Positions 1 through 7,547 of a stretch of 32,832 nucleotides of DNA are shown one piece after another (the first letter of the stretch is position 1; each line of letters opens with the position of its first letter). The stretch covers positions 1 to 32,832 of the forward strand of contig JBCDLI010000024.1 in the NCBI GenBank assembly GCA_038745535.1. The letters are read 5' to 3'. The position numbers and the translations under genes were made by a program. Below the pieces are notes generated by a model. It had not been told where the DNA came from. It saw only the letters and a list, made by a program, of their open reading frames with translations, and made no database searches. The DNA comes from JBCDLI01 sp038745535 (lineage in GTDB: Bacteria > Pseudomonadota > Alphaproteobacteria > Rhizobiales > Rhizobiaceae).

Positions 1-219
1 CGGGTGGAAGGCCACACGGACTCCCGAGGCTCAAGGAGCTTGAACCAAGGTCTTTCCGACAGCCGGGCAAACGCTGTTCGAGATTACCTCGTAAACGCGG
101 GTGTTTCCGCTGATCGGCTTCAAGCACAAGGGTTTGGCGAAGCAAACCCGATTGCATCAAACCAGACACCGGAGGGCAGGGCCCAGAACCGCCGGATCGA
201 ACTCACGGTTGTTGAATAA
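1..219 (+). CDS. OmpA-family C-terminal domain protein (5' truncated by window edge)
   Basis: The reading frame is already open at base 1, so only the last 72 codons are present. The visible part is the second half of an OmpA-like peptidoglycan-binding domain: GHTDSRGS near the start, then the SxxRAxxVxxYL helix, the GVSxxRLxxxGFGExxP motif and the terminal NRRIEL motif. In this family the Asp and Arg of these motifs bind the diaminopimelate of peptidoglycan, so the product should tie the outer membrane or periplasm to the wall. The N-terminal part, which would show whether it is a lipoprotein or a beta-barrel, lies outside the window. It is followed after 15 nt by a micropeptide gene and probably shares its transcript. 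Confidence 0.9.
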   Translation, partial: RVEGHTDSRGSRSLNQGLSDSRANAVRDYLVNAGVSADRLQAQGFGEANPIASNQTPEGRAQNRRIELTVVE

Positions 220-234
220 GAAGGGGACCAGTAT

Positions 235-336
235 ATGTGGTACATCATCACCAACATTTGGCTGTGGCTCGCCATCGCTTTCATCATCGGCCTCATCGTG
301 GGCTGGCGCACGACAGTTTTGCGTCCAGCGCATTGA
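235..336 (+). CDS. 33-residue single-span membrane micropeptide
   Basis: An ATG at 235 opens 33 codons ending at TGA 334-336. It is preceded by AAGGGGA (about 8 nt spacing), a clear ribosome binding site. The peptide has a hydrophobic stretch from about residue 4 to 24, rich in Trp and Ile, followed by GWRTTVLR and a basic tail, so it should be a one-pass inner-membrane peptide with its C-terminus in the cytoplasm. The start lies 15 nt after the OmpA stop and the stop lies 23 nt before the H3TH gene, so the three appear co-transcribed. I do not recognise a named family. The Trp-rich anchor with GLIVGW resembles N-terminal anchors of larger H3TH-type proteins in Rhizobiales (from memory). The call rests on the RBS, spacing and hydrophobicity. 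Confidence 0.55.
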   Translation: MWYIITNIWLWLAIAFIIGLIVGWRTTVLRPAH

Positions 337-359
337 TCGGCAGAGAGAGGGTTTAAGCG

Positions 360-1313
360 ATGCTCGTTCTTATTTTACAATCGGCGCTCCTTGTCGCGAT
401 CGCCTACATTCTCGGCTGCATTTTGGGGTGTTTGCTTCGAACCTTAACGGGCTCGGGTGAAGCCGAAATTAGCCCTGCGACTGCAGTGGTCGGCGGTGGC
501 GCGGTCGCAGCCACTGCCGCAGCGGTCTCGAAACCAGCAATTCCACCGGCTCCCGCTCCGCCAGCGCCATCCAAGCCGGTGAAAGCACCTGAGCCCATTA
601 AACCAGCTGAACCGGTCGCGTTTTCACCGCCACCGAAGAAGGCTGTAATGCCATCGCCGGTGGTCGCTCCACGAAAGCCGAAAGCACCTGCAAAAACAGC
701 CGCTGCGGTCACGCCGGCTGCAAAAGAGGTTCCGGCAAAGAAAGCACGGGAAAAAGCGGCAACCGGGCCCATCAAAGCGGGTACGAAAGTCGACAATCTA
801 AAGCTCATCAAGGGTATCGGTCCTCAAAACGAAGCCAGACTAAACGCTTTCGGCGTCGCTTTCTTTAAGCAGATCGCAGAGTGGAAGAGGGCCGACGTGG
901 ACGAATGGGGCAGCAGACTTGCGTTCCCGGGCCGGATCGAACGCGAAGAGTGGGTTTCTCAAGCAAAGGTTCTGGCAAAAGGCGGTTCAACCGATTTTGC
1001 AAAACGTGTTGAGAGAGGCGGGGTTGCATCGTCAATCGGCACGGCAACCATTGGCGACCTTGGCGCCAAACCGAAAGGGCTGTTGCAGGAAGCACGCGCA
1101 GGTGGGCCGGACAAGCTCACCCTGCTTGATGGAGTTGGAGCCTCACTTGAGAAGAGACTATTCGGTATCGGATTGTTCCACTTCGATCAGATCGCCAAAT
1201 TGAGTGAAAGCGAAGCCAAGTGGGTTGGCTATGCGGTTGGTTTTCCGGGCCGCGTGGAACGTGAGAATTGGATCGGTAACGCAAAAACACTTGCGGAAAA
1301 GCGCTCCGACTGA
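360..1313 (+). CDS. Membrane-anchored protein with two H3TH/helix-hairpin-helix-like domains
   Basis: The protein has 317 residues. Residues 2-28 form one transmembrane segment (LVLILQSALLVAIAYILG). Residues about 35-140 form a low-complexity linker rich in Ala, Pro and Lys. Two related domains follow: about 147-205, with LKLIKGIGPQNEARLNAFG, and about 247-310, with LTLLDGVGASLEKRLFGIG. Each ends in a matching block (FPGRIEREEW and FPGRVERENW). The GIGP/GVGA turns are typical of the non-catalytic HhH fold annotated as 'flap endonuclease-1-like 5' DNA nuclease' (COG3743-type); I see no nuclease catalytic residues. It could place DNA-binding or protein-binding domains on the inner membrane. The RBS GAGAGAGGG precedes the ATG. 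Biochemical function is unknown. Confidence 0.75.
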   Translation: MLVLILQSALLVAIAYILGCILGCLLRTLTGSGEAEISPATAVVGGGAVAATAAAVSKPAIPPAPAPPAPSKPVKAPEPIKPAEPVAFSPPPKKAVMPSPVVAPRKPKAPAKTAAAVTPAAKEVPAKKAREKAATGPIKAGTKVDNLKLIKGIGPQNEARLNAFGVAFFKQIAEWKRADVDEWGSRLAFPGRIEREEWVSQAKVLAKGGSTDFAKRVERGGVASSIGTATIGDLGAKPKGLLQEARAGGPDKLTLLDGVGASLEKRLFGIGLFHFDQIAKLSESEAKWVGYAVGFPGRVERENWIGNAKTLAEKRSD

Positions 1314-1407
1314 TCCCAATAAATGCAGCGACTAAGCCAGGGTTGGAACACGCCTACGATCAATTAGGGCCGAGAAAACCCTGCCCACAAATCATCGCAT
1401 ACGAATG

Positions 1408-1433
1408 ACGAGGCCGACATCTGTTGGCCTCGT
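1408..1433. terminator. Probable bidirectional terminator between convergent genes
   Basis: A near-perfect inverted repeat (CGAGGCCGA ... TTGGCCTCG, one G-T pair, 6-nt loop) lies between the stop of the plus-strand H3TH gene and the stop of the minus-strand hydrolase, which begins at 1436. The T tracts on both sides are weak (GTTCTCATTT on plus), so the call rests on stem strength and on the convergent position. Confidence 0.55.
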
Positions 1434-1435
1434 TC

Positions 1436-2338
1436 TCATTTGAGCTGTCGTAGAAACTCATGGATGGGTTGGTTGATCGCGTTGTTGATCAAAAGCGGTG
1501 CATGCCCCTGACCATCGATTATGACCGCGCGAAAATTGGGATGGCGTTGTCCCATCTCTTCCACCGTTTTCTGACTTAGTAGATTTGAGTTTGCGCCCCG
1601 CACGGTGAGCACGGGCACATTGCGCAAACCTTCAAATTGCGGCCACATGCTTGGCAGCGGCTTATCAAGGCTCAATGATGTCAGCGTCTTTGTAAGGTTT
1701 GGATCGTGGTCTGGTCTGATCGCGCCATCAATGTCCCGGTATCGACACCACGCCTCCCGCTCAAAATCATCATCGGTCAGCACGCCGAATGCCTTTGCCA
1801 TCAGGTCTTGTTGGATTGATGCTGCTTGTGCCCAATTTTTCGGTTCCGGTGCTCTGGAAAGGTACAACCGAATTTGGGTGAGGCCGTCGCCTTCAATTAC
1901 GGGACCGATATCGTTTAGAATTGTTGCTGCAATCGCACCCGGGCGCATCGCGGTCAAAACAAACGTGACCAACCCTCCACGCGACGTTGCGAGAAAATAT
2001 CCGTGTTCGATATCGAAAGCGGTAAGCCCGTCAACAACGTCTTCTGCCTCTTTGAGAATGTTATAATTGTTCCAATCCGGGTCGTAGGCGGATAATCCTC
2101 GACCGCGGAAATCAAAGCAGTAAACAGGCCGTGGCTCTTTGCCATCTGAGGAAATTTCACGGGCAATTTGATCGAAATCCCGCCCGTTTCGGCTCAGGCC
2201 CGGCAGACAGATGACTGGTACGCCGCTTAAGTTCTTTCCGTAAATACGCACATGAATTTTCAAGCCGTCGCGAGCCGTAAAGAAGTGACTTTCTCCGCCC
2301 TGTTCAAATTTGAAATTGTCTGAAAATTTGCTCATCAA
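1436..2338 (-). CDS. Alpha/beta hydrolase with altered catalytic motifs
   Basis: This is a 300-residue alpha/beta-hydrolase fold protein with no signal peptide, so probably cytoplasmic. The oxyanion-hole region is LPGLSRNGRDF (about 45-55), followed by the FDFRGRGLS strand-turn, the nucleophile elbow ATSRGG (Ser119) and a late catalytic His in DGQGHAPLL (His279). Two positions differ from the usual pattern: the first Gly of GxSxG is Ala, and the position normally holding the acid in RGxxSDLL is Asn (Asn252, codon AAT). An Asp in LNDIGP after strand 6 could supply the acid instead. Substrate is not predictable. Two ATGs start the protein (MMS). It lies 37 nt downstream of the lytic transglycosylase and may be co-transcribed with it. 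Confidence 0.8.
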   Translation of the reverse strand: MMSKFSDNFKFEQGGESHFFTARDGLKIHVRIYGKNLSGVPVICLPGLSRNGRDFDQIAREISSDGKEPRPVYCFDFRGRGLSAYDPDWNNYNILKEAEDVVDGLTAFDIEHGYFLATSRGGLVTFVLTAMRPGAIAATILNDIGPVIEGDGLTQIRLYLSRAPEPKNWAQAASIQQDLMAKAFGVLTDDDFEREAWCRYRDIDGAIRPDHDPNLTKTLTSLSLDKPLPSMWPQFEGLRNVPVLTVRGANSNLLSQKTVEEMGQRHPNFRAVIIDGQGHAPLLINNAINQPIHEFLRQLK

Positions 2339-2375
2339 AATCGTCTCTTAATTTTAAACTCGTCTGTTGCGACGC

Positions 2376-4415
2376 TCATTGCCGCCCGACAGTCAGGTCC
2401 TTTTCAAGATCGGGTATTTCCCCAAACCGTGCCTTATAGACCTGGTAGTTCTCCATAACTTTTTGCACATATCCTCGGGTCTCAGGGAAGGGAATCTGTT
2501 CTACCCAATCGATCGCATCGCGAAATGAAAGGTTGCCCGGATCTCCAAAGCGGCTGACCCATTCCCGCGCCCGCCCGGGACCTGCATTGTATGCGACAAA
2601 TGCCAGCACGTAGGAACCGTTAAACGCTATCAGCTGGCGGTCGAGATAAGCGGAGCCAAGCGTGAAATTGTAATCTGGATCGCTGCTCAAGCGCGTCGTT
2701 GAGTACGGAAGTTCGAGTGAACGAGCGACTTCACGCGCGGTCGCAGGCATTAATTGCAACAACCCTTGTGCCCCTGCCGTCGATCGAGCATCCACTCGAA
2801 ACTCACTTTCCTGGCGAGCGACCGCGTAGGTCAACGCCAGATCGCGGGGCGAAAGGTTCGCATCGTTCGGCAGCACACCGACTATGTGCGACGCTGCATT
2901 TCTGACAAAGCCTTCGAAAAGGGCGGTTTTGCCCAAACGTAACGCCGTAAAGTGCTGATGGCGTTCAACCAGTTGAGCGATTAATGCCGAGATGAGACCG
3001 GGGTCTTGGATGAATTGCGCCATATCGGTGAAAAACACCCGCGCCGCGCGTTCTTCCCCCGCTTCGACGAGATATAGTCCCGCTTGCACAAGTGGATTGC
3101 GCACTACGATTGCTACATCCACGCGGTCATGATTTACTGACAAAGCGTCTACAACGCTGATGTCCAGTTCGCTTGCTGCTGCCTGACCGTAGAAAGTCGT
3201 TGGATGCTCGACAGCGGATTTGTAGTTTGTCTGAGCTTGGCTTTGATTGCCCATTTCTTCATAGGCTCGGCCAAGCCAGTAATAGCCTCGCGATCTCGAT
3301 GATGGCCCCCGCGCCACTTTGAGGATTTTCTCAAGATGCGGAAGGGCCCGTTGTGGATCATTCAATTCGCGCAGAGCAATCCAACCAGCGTGAAATGCGG
3401 CATCCACTTCCTCAACTGGTTCATCCGGGGGGATCAGCTCTGCGATCATGAAAGCAGTTTCGACATTGCCGCGCTCACGCAGCATGCGCGAAACGATGCG
3501 GAGTTCATTCCACCACGCGGTTGGGTTGAGTGAATCAAAATCTTCGGTTTGCGTAAACTCAACAGCGACTTCAGCAGCCGCGGCTGGCTCATCCTGCTTA
3601 CGCAGCTGTTCCACCATGGCGAGTATACCGGGTGCCGACAAAGCTTGGGCTTCCGGTAAGTCCGCGATTAGTCGATCAGCCGCCGTCTGATTTCGGATAA
3701 TGGCCGAGTAGGCCGCATGTAGCCCTTGATAACCGGCAAGCTCCGCGACCCTTCCACCAGACCGAATACGGTCTCGTGCCATCATAGAAAGATATCGTGT
3801 TTGGTGATCTTGTTCGGTCAGAATACCTTCAAACCTGAGCGGAAATTCGCTCTCCAACTCCGGTGATAGTCGGTCGCGATGCCAAAGCGGTGTCACGATG
3901 CTTCGTGCTTCTTCAAAGCGTTCGTTTTCGATGAGCCAATCGGCCCTCAAGAGCCTGCCACGCAATGTAACCGGCTCTGCCACAGGCTCATCAAAACCGA
4001 AGAAACGCCCCAAGCGCGAGGTTGGCGCGTTCAGCTTTGCGATCTCCAGATTTGCCGACGCGCGGTCCGAAGCAGGCCAGTTTCGAAAGCGTGCCACCGC
4101 CGCCTCAAGGTCTGACACTTCATAAATCGACGGATGAAACACCATGGCATACCAGCGCGCTGCGTCGGCTGCGTTCGCGTTAGTGTCTTGGAGGCGATCA
4201 ACGCTCTCGGTAAACTGCATGCGATCCGCAGTTTTTGCCGCTTCGAGCGCACTTGCGAAGATCTCGGAAACGTTTGGTTGGCCCACAGCAGAATTTGGGA
4301 TTTCCGCAGATTGGCGCAATTGGTTTTCGCCGACACTGTTGGTGACCGCAGTGGTGGAGACCAGCCCTAGCAGGCTTAACGCGGAAGCTAGAAATAGCGA
4401 TTTAATTGCCATCAT
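2376..4415 (-). CDS. slt: Soluble lytic murein transglycosylase (Slt70-like)
   Basis: This periplasmic enzyme cleaves the MurNAc-GlcNAc bond of peptidoglycan to give 1,6-anhydromuropeptides. From the ATG at 4415 it has 679 residues: a signal peptide (MMAIKSLFLASALSLLGLVS), a long alpha-helical superhelical region with TPR-like segments (for example GYYWLGRAYEEMGNQSQA), and a C-terminal SLT domain. The catalytic Glu is in ARQESEF (about residue 536), followed by GLLQLMPATA and FVAYNAGPGRA, the standard motif series. The frame stays open upstream to 4577, but that extension lacks signal-peptide character and would abut the dapA start, so the signal-peptide Met is preferred. No strong ribosome binding site is visible ahead of it. 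It is transcribed divergently from dapA. Confidence 0.9.
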   Translation of the reverse strand: MMAIKSLFLASALSLLGLVSTTAVTNSVGENQLRQSAEIPNSAVGQPNVSEIFASALEAAKTADRMQFTESVDRLQDTNANAADAARWYAMVFHPSIYEVSDLEAAVARFRNWPASDRASANLEIAKLNAPTSRLGRFFGFDEPVAEPVTLRGRLLRADWLIENERFEEARSIVTPLWHRDRLSPELESEFPLRFEGILTEQDHQTRYLSMMARDRIRSGGRVAELAGYQGLHAAYSAIIRNQTAADRLIADLPEAQALSAPGILAMVEQLRKQDEPAAAAEVAVEFTQTEDFDSLNPTAWWNELRIVSRMLRERGNVETAFMIAELIPPDEPVEEVDAAFHAGWIALRELNDPQRALPHLEKILKVARGPSSRSRGYYWLGRAYEEMGNQSQAQTNYKSAVEHPTTFYGQAAASELDISVVDALSVNHDRVDVAIVVRNPLVQAGLYLVEAGEERAARVFFTDMAQFIQDPGLISALIAQLVERHQHFTALRLGKTALFEGFVRNAASHIVGVLPNDANLSPRDLALTYAVARQESEFRVDARSTAGAQGLLQLMPATAREVARSLELPYSTTRLSSDPDYNFTLGSAYLDRQLIAFNGSYVLAFVAYNAGPGRAREWVSRFGDPGNLSFRDAIDWVEQIPFPETRGYVQKVMENYQVYKARFGEIPDLEKDLTVGRQ

Positions 4416-4522
4416 ATGCCCATTAGGGGTTTGAGCGGCGCAATTGGGGCAAGCCGCTTTGCGTGCAAGTTCACAATGCCCCGGTGAAGAATTGGTTTCG
4501 GTTGGCTGTGCCTCAGAACCGC

Positions 4523-4551
4523 TTGCGGTTTCGCCCAATCGGGTCCAATAC
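4523..4551 (+). promoter_or_regulatory. Possible housekeeping promoter for dapA
   Basis: TTGCGG at 4523-4528, a 17-nt spacer and CAATAC at 4546-4551 fit a sigma-70-type promoter placed 26 nt before the dapA ATG. It lies in the 162-nt divergent region between slt and dapA. The hexamers are only moderate matches. Confidence 0.3.
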
Positions 4552-4577
4552 CCGCCGACAGAATTTCGGAGACACAA

Positions 4578-5474
4578 ATGCCAGACAGAGGCGCTTTTCG
4601 CGGATCAATGACAGCCTTGGTGACACCGTTCACAAAGGACGGTGCCTTTGACGAGGCGGCATACCGGAAATTCGTCAATTGGCAGGTGGAAGAGGGCACA
4701 AAGGGCCTGGTTCCAGTTGGAACGACGGGGGAATCTCCGACGCTTTCCCACGAAGAGCATAAACGCGTGGTTGAGGTCTGTATCGAGGCAAATGAAGGGC
4801 GCGCACTCGTTATTGCGGGTGCTGGCTCGAACAACACCACCGAAGCAGTAGACTTTGCAAAGCATGCAGAAGGCGCAGGCGCGGACGCTGTGCTTGTGGT
4901 CACACCTTACTATAACAAGCCAAACCAAAGGGGGCTCTTCGCTCACTACGCTGCAATCGCTGAGGCAATTTCGATCCCGATTATCATCTATAACATACCG
5001 CCGCGCTCAGTGATCGACATGACGCCAGAGACCATGGCGATGCTGACCTCCACCTATGACAACATCATTGGCGTAAAGGATGCGACCGCGAAGCTGGACC
5101 GCGTTTCGCTGCAACGTATCGCCTGTGGGGAGAACTTCGTCCAATTGTCGGGTGAAGATGCGACGGCTCTCGGCTTTAACGCGCAGGGCGGTGTGGGCTG
5201 CATATCGGTCACCGCGAATGTGGCACCGCGTCTCTGCGCTGAATTTCAACAGGCCACGCTTGATGGCGATTACGCCAAAGCCCTGTCACTTCACGACCGG
5301 CTGATGCCGCTTCACAATACGATCTTTTTGGAAGCTGGCGTTGCCGGTGCAAAGTACGGTCTTTCGAAACTGGGTTATGTCGAAAACGAGCTGCGCTCGC
5401 CGATGGTATCGCTGGAAAAATCGAGCGCGGATGCAATTGACGATGCGATGCGCCATGCCGGACTGTTGAACTGA
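4578..5474 (+). CDS. dapA: 4-hydroxy-tetrahydrodipicolinate synthase
   Basis: DapA condenses pyruvate with aspartate semialdehyde in the diaminopimelate/lysine pathway, so it feeds both protein and peptidoglycan synthesis. The 298-residue protein is full length for the family. The TTGESPTLS motif (Thr49-Thr50), the active-site Tyr138 in YNIPPRS and the Schiff-base Lys167 in IIGVKDAT are all present and correctly spaced. GGAGA lies just before the ATG. The smpB start follows 26 nt after the stop, a pairing common in alphaproteobacteria and probably one transcript. Divergent slt also acts on the cell wall. Confidence 0.97.
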   Translation: MPDRGAFRGSMTALVTPFTKDGAFDEAAYRKFVNWQVEEGTKGLVPVGTTGESPTLSHEEHKRVVEVCIEANEGRALVIAGAGSNNTTEAVDFAKHAEGAGADAVLVVTPYYNKPNQRGLFAHYAAIAEAISIPIIIYNIPPRSVIDMTPETMAMLTSTYDNIIGVKDATAKLDRVSLQRIACGENFVQLSGEDATALGFNAQGGVGCISVTANVAPRLCAEFQQATLDGDYAKALSLHDRLMPLHNTIFLEAGVAGAKYGLSKLGYVENELRSPMVSLEKSSADAIDDAMRHAGLLN

Positions 5475-5499
5475 CGGTCGCCGTACCCACCTCGCAGTC

Positions 5500-5979
5500 A
5501 TGGCAGCGAAAAAGAAAAAGACCTCGTCAAACGGAACGGTCGCAGAAAACCGCCGTGCCCGTTTCAATTTCGAGATACTAGAGACATTTGAAGCGGGAAT
5601 TGAGCTGCGCGGGACCGAGGTGAAGTCTTTGCGCACCGGCGAAGCCAACATTGCGGAGAGCTATGCATCTTACGAAGATGGCGAGATGTGGCTTATCAAC
5701 AGCAATATCCCGGAATACCTGGAAGCAAATCGCTTCAACCACGATACGAGAAGACGGCGTAAGCTCCTTCTTCATGCCAAGGAAATCGTGAAGCTCGCCA
5801 ACGGTGTTGATCGCGAGGGCATGACAATCGTGCCATTGAAACTGTTTTTCAACGACCGTGGACGGGCAAAGCTCCTGATCGGCCTGGCCAAAGGTAAGAA
5901 AGTTCACGACAAGCGTGAGACCGAGAAAAAACGCGACTGGCAGCGGGACAAAGCAAGACTGCTTCGCGATAGGGGCTGA
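5500..5979 (+). CDS. smpB: SsrA-binding protein SmpB
   Basis: SmpB binds tmRNA and takes part in trans-translation, the rescue of stalled ribosomes. The 159-residue protein has the typical beta-barrel motifs NRRARFNFEILETFEAGIEL and GTEVKSLRTGEANI, then the SNIPEY and RRRKLLLH segments. The basic C-terminal tail (KKVHDKRETEKKRDWQRDK) is the part that enters the ribosomal A site and mRNA channel. Length is normal. It sits 25 nt after dapA. The tmRNA gene itself is not in this window. Confidence 0.97.
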   Translation: MAAKKKKTSSNGTVAENRRARFNFEILETFEAGIELRGTEVKSLRTGEANIAESYASYEDGEMWLINSNIPEYLEANRFNHDTRRRRKLLLHAKEIVKLANGVDREGMTIVPLKLFFNDRGRAKLLIGLAKGKKVHDKRETEKKRDWQRDKARLLRDRG

Positions 5980-6070
5980 CAAACTCGCTCGCTGATGAAT
6001 TTTACGCAGTGACAAGCGCCGCTATAAGGCGCGGCGGAGATAGCCCTGCTTTTCTGCCGTTTTTCGAAGC

Positions 6071-6086
6071 TGGCTTGAAATTTGCA
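6071..6086 (+). promoter_or_regulatory. Putative sigma-54 (RpoN) promoter of the nucleobase permease
   Basis: TGGCTTGAAATTTGCA matches the sigma-54 consensus TGGCACG-N4-TTGCW at all fixed positions except AC to TT. The GG (6072-6073) and GC (6084-6085) are separated by exactly 10 bp, the invariant -24/-12 spacing. Transcription would start near 6097, leaving a leader of about 52 nt that begins close to a small hairpin (ACGCC 6100-6104 with GGCGT 6114-6118). Nitrogen control of a purine permease would be sensible biology. Confidence 0.5.
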
Positions 6087-6148
6087 TGTTATACTCCGGA
6101 CGCCCGAACTGCTGGCGTTTCAAATCGAACAGAATCGGGGTCTTCAAA

Positions 6149-7528
6149 ATGTCGGACAACACGCAAACAAATTTAATTTACGGGCTGGATGACACACCAC
6201 CACCGGGTGCTGCGGCTCTTGCAGCATTTCAACACGTCCTCGCGTCAATCGTCGGCATTGTCACGCCAACACTCATCATCGGCGGTGTTTTAGGCTTGGG
6301 CGAGTATATCCCATATCTGGTCGCAATGGCCTTGTTCGTCTCAGGCGTTGCAACATTCATACAGTGTAAAACCATCGGTCCCGTCGGTTCCGGCCTTTTA
6401 AGTCTTCAAGGAACAAGCTTTGCGTTCCTCGGCGCGCTGTTGGCAGCGGGCTTTGCAGTCAAGAATGCGGGCGGCACGCCGGAAGACATACTGGCCATGC
6501 TCTTCGGGCTCTGCTTGGCGGGCTGTTTTGTGGAGATCATCCTTAGCCAATTCATCGACAAGTTGAAAAAGATCATCACACCAACAGTAACAGGGATAGT
6601 AATCACAGTGATTGGCCTCAGCCTTGTGAAAGTTGGATTTACCGATTTCGCAGGAGGCGCGCGAGCAGGTGAAAATCTGGGCCTACCGGTGAACCTGATG
6701 CTTGGATCTATTGTGGTCTTTACGATCCTTGCGATGACATTTTACGGAAACGCTATGGTGCGTATTTCTGCGATCATGATTGGTCTGGTGTTAGGAACAA
6801 TTGTTGCTTTGGCGCTGGGCCAAGTGGACTTTTCGAGCTTTGGCTCGGGTCCGGTTTTTGCCATCCCGATGCCACTGCGTTTTGGCCTCGACTTTGATCT
6901 TCTTCTCTTCATCCCTATCGCTTTTATCTTCCTTGTGACCGCGATTGAGACCAGTGGTGACCTTACAGCAAATTCGGTGATTTCCGGCCAACCGGTCGAA
7001 GGCGAAACCTATATGAAGCGCATAAAAGGCGGCATCCTCGGCGACGGCATCAATTCCGGCATTGCCGCGATTTTCAACACGTTTCCCAATACGACGTTTT
7101 CGCAAAATAACGGCGTGATACAGATGACGGGCGTTGCAAGCCGTCATGTCGGGCTATTCGTTGCAGGTATCCTGGTAATCATGGGCTTTTTGCCCATTAT
7201 CGGCTCTGTGTTTTTACTGGTGCCGAAACCTGTTCTCGGCGGCGCAACGCTCGTGCTTTTTGGTACGATCGCTGTGGCCGGAATTCGCATTCTTGCGACC
7301 CAGGAGATCGACCGCCGGAAAGTCTACATCATGGCGGTGTCGTTCGGCTTGAGCCTCGGTGTCACGCTTGTCCCTGACGCCACCCAGCACCTCCCTGACT
7401 TTATGAGGCAGGTTGTTGCTACGCCGATAACTCTGGCTGGTATGTCTGCGATCATTTTGACGCTGGTATTACCGGAAGAGGGTGCTGCCAGCGACACGGT
7501 CGTTTCTGAGGCGACTGATACAGCCTAA
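6149..7528 (+). CDS. NCS2-family xanthine/uracil-type nucleobase permease
   Basis: This inner-membrane symporter imports a nucleobase with a cation. It has many hydrophobic segments consistent with the 14-span UraA/XanQ fold. The NCS2 signature QNNGVIQMTGVASRHVG (plus residues 7101-7151) is close to that of the bacterial xanthine and urate permeases XanQ/XanP/UacT, and AIETSGDLTANS matches the substrate-site helix. I favour xanthine or uric acid over uracil, but this is inferred from the motif. The start chosen is MSDNTQ at 6149, giving 459 residues. An upstream in-frame ATG at 6086 overlaps the predicted -12 promoter element and is unlikely to be used. The gene stands alone between smpB and convergent udg. 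Confidence 0.88.
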   Translation: MSDNTQTNLIYGLDDTPPPGAAALAAFQHVLASIVGIVTPTLIIGGVLGLGEYIPYLVAMALFVSGVATFIQCKTIGPVGSGLLSLQGTSFAFLGALLAAGFAVKNAGGTPEDILAMLFGLCLAGCFVEIILSQFIDKLKKIITPTVTGIVITVIGLSLVKVGFTDFAGGARAGENLGLPVNLMLGSIVVFTILAMTFYGNAMVRISAIMIGLVLGTIVALALGQVDFSSFGSGPVFAIPMPLRFGLDFDLLLFIPIAFIFLVTAIETSGDLTANSVISGQPVEGETYMKRIKGGILGDGINSGIAAIFNTFPNTTFSQNNGVIQMTGVASRHVGLFVAGILVIMGFLPIIGSVFLLVPKPVLGGATLVLFGTIAVAGIRILATQEIDRRKVYIMAVSFGLSLGVTLVPDATQHLPDFMRQVVATPITLAGMSAIILTLVLPEEGAASDTVVSEATDTA

Positions 7529-7547
7529 GGCCTAGCGCCTCATGTGC

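Noticed and set aside
404..811. 135-codon minus-strand open frame
   Set aside because: It is antisense to the Ala/Pro-rich linker of the H3TH protein; its Gly/Ala composition comes from that codon pattern and it has no domain.
1605..2066. 153-codon plus-strand open frame
   Set aside because: It is antisense to the alpha/beta hydrolase, has no recognisable motif and no ribosome binding site.
4416..4577. 54-codon N-terminal extension of the lytic transglycosylase
   Set aside because: It would place a Cys-rich, non-hydrophobic stretch before a good signal peptide and would leave no promoter space before dapA.
6086..6148. 21-codon N-terminal extension of the permease from ATG 6086
   Set aside because: The codon overlaps the predicted sigma-54 -12 element, and the extension is not hydrophobic or conserved in type.
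6013..6148. Possible purine or xanthine riboswitch before the permease
   Set aside because: Short hairpins exist, but I could not match them to a known aptamer consensus, and the sigma-54 match explains the region better. A covariance-model search would decide.
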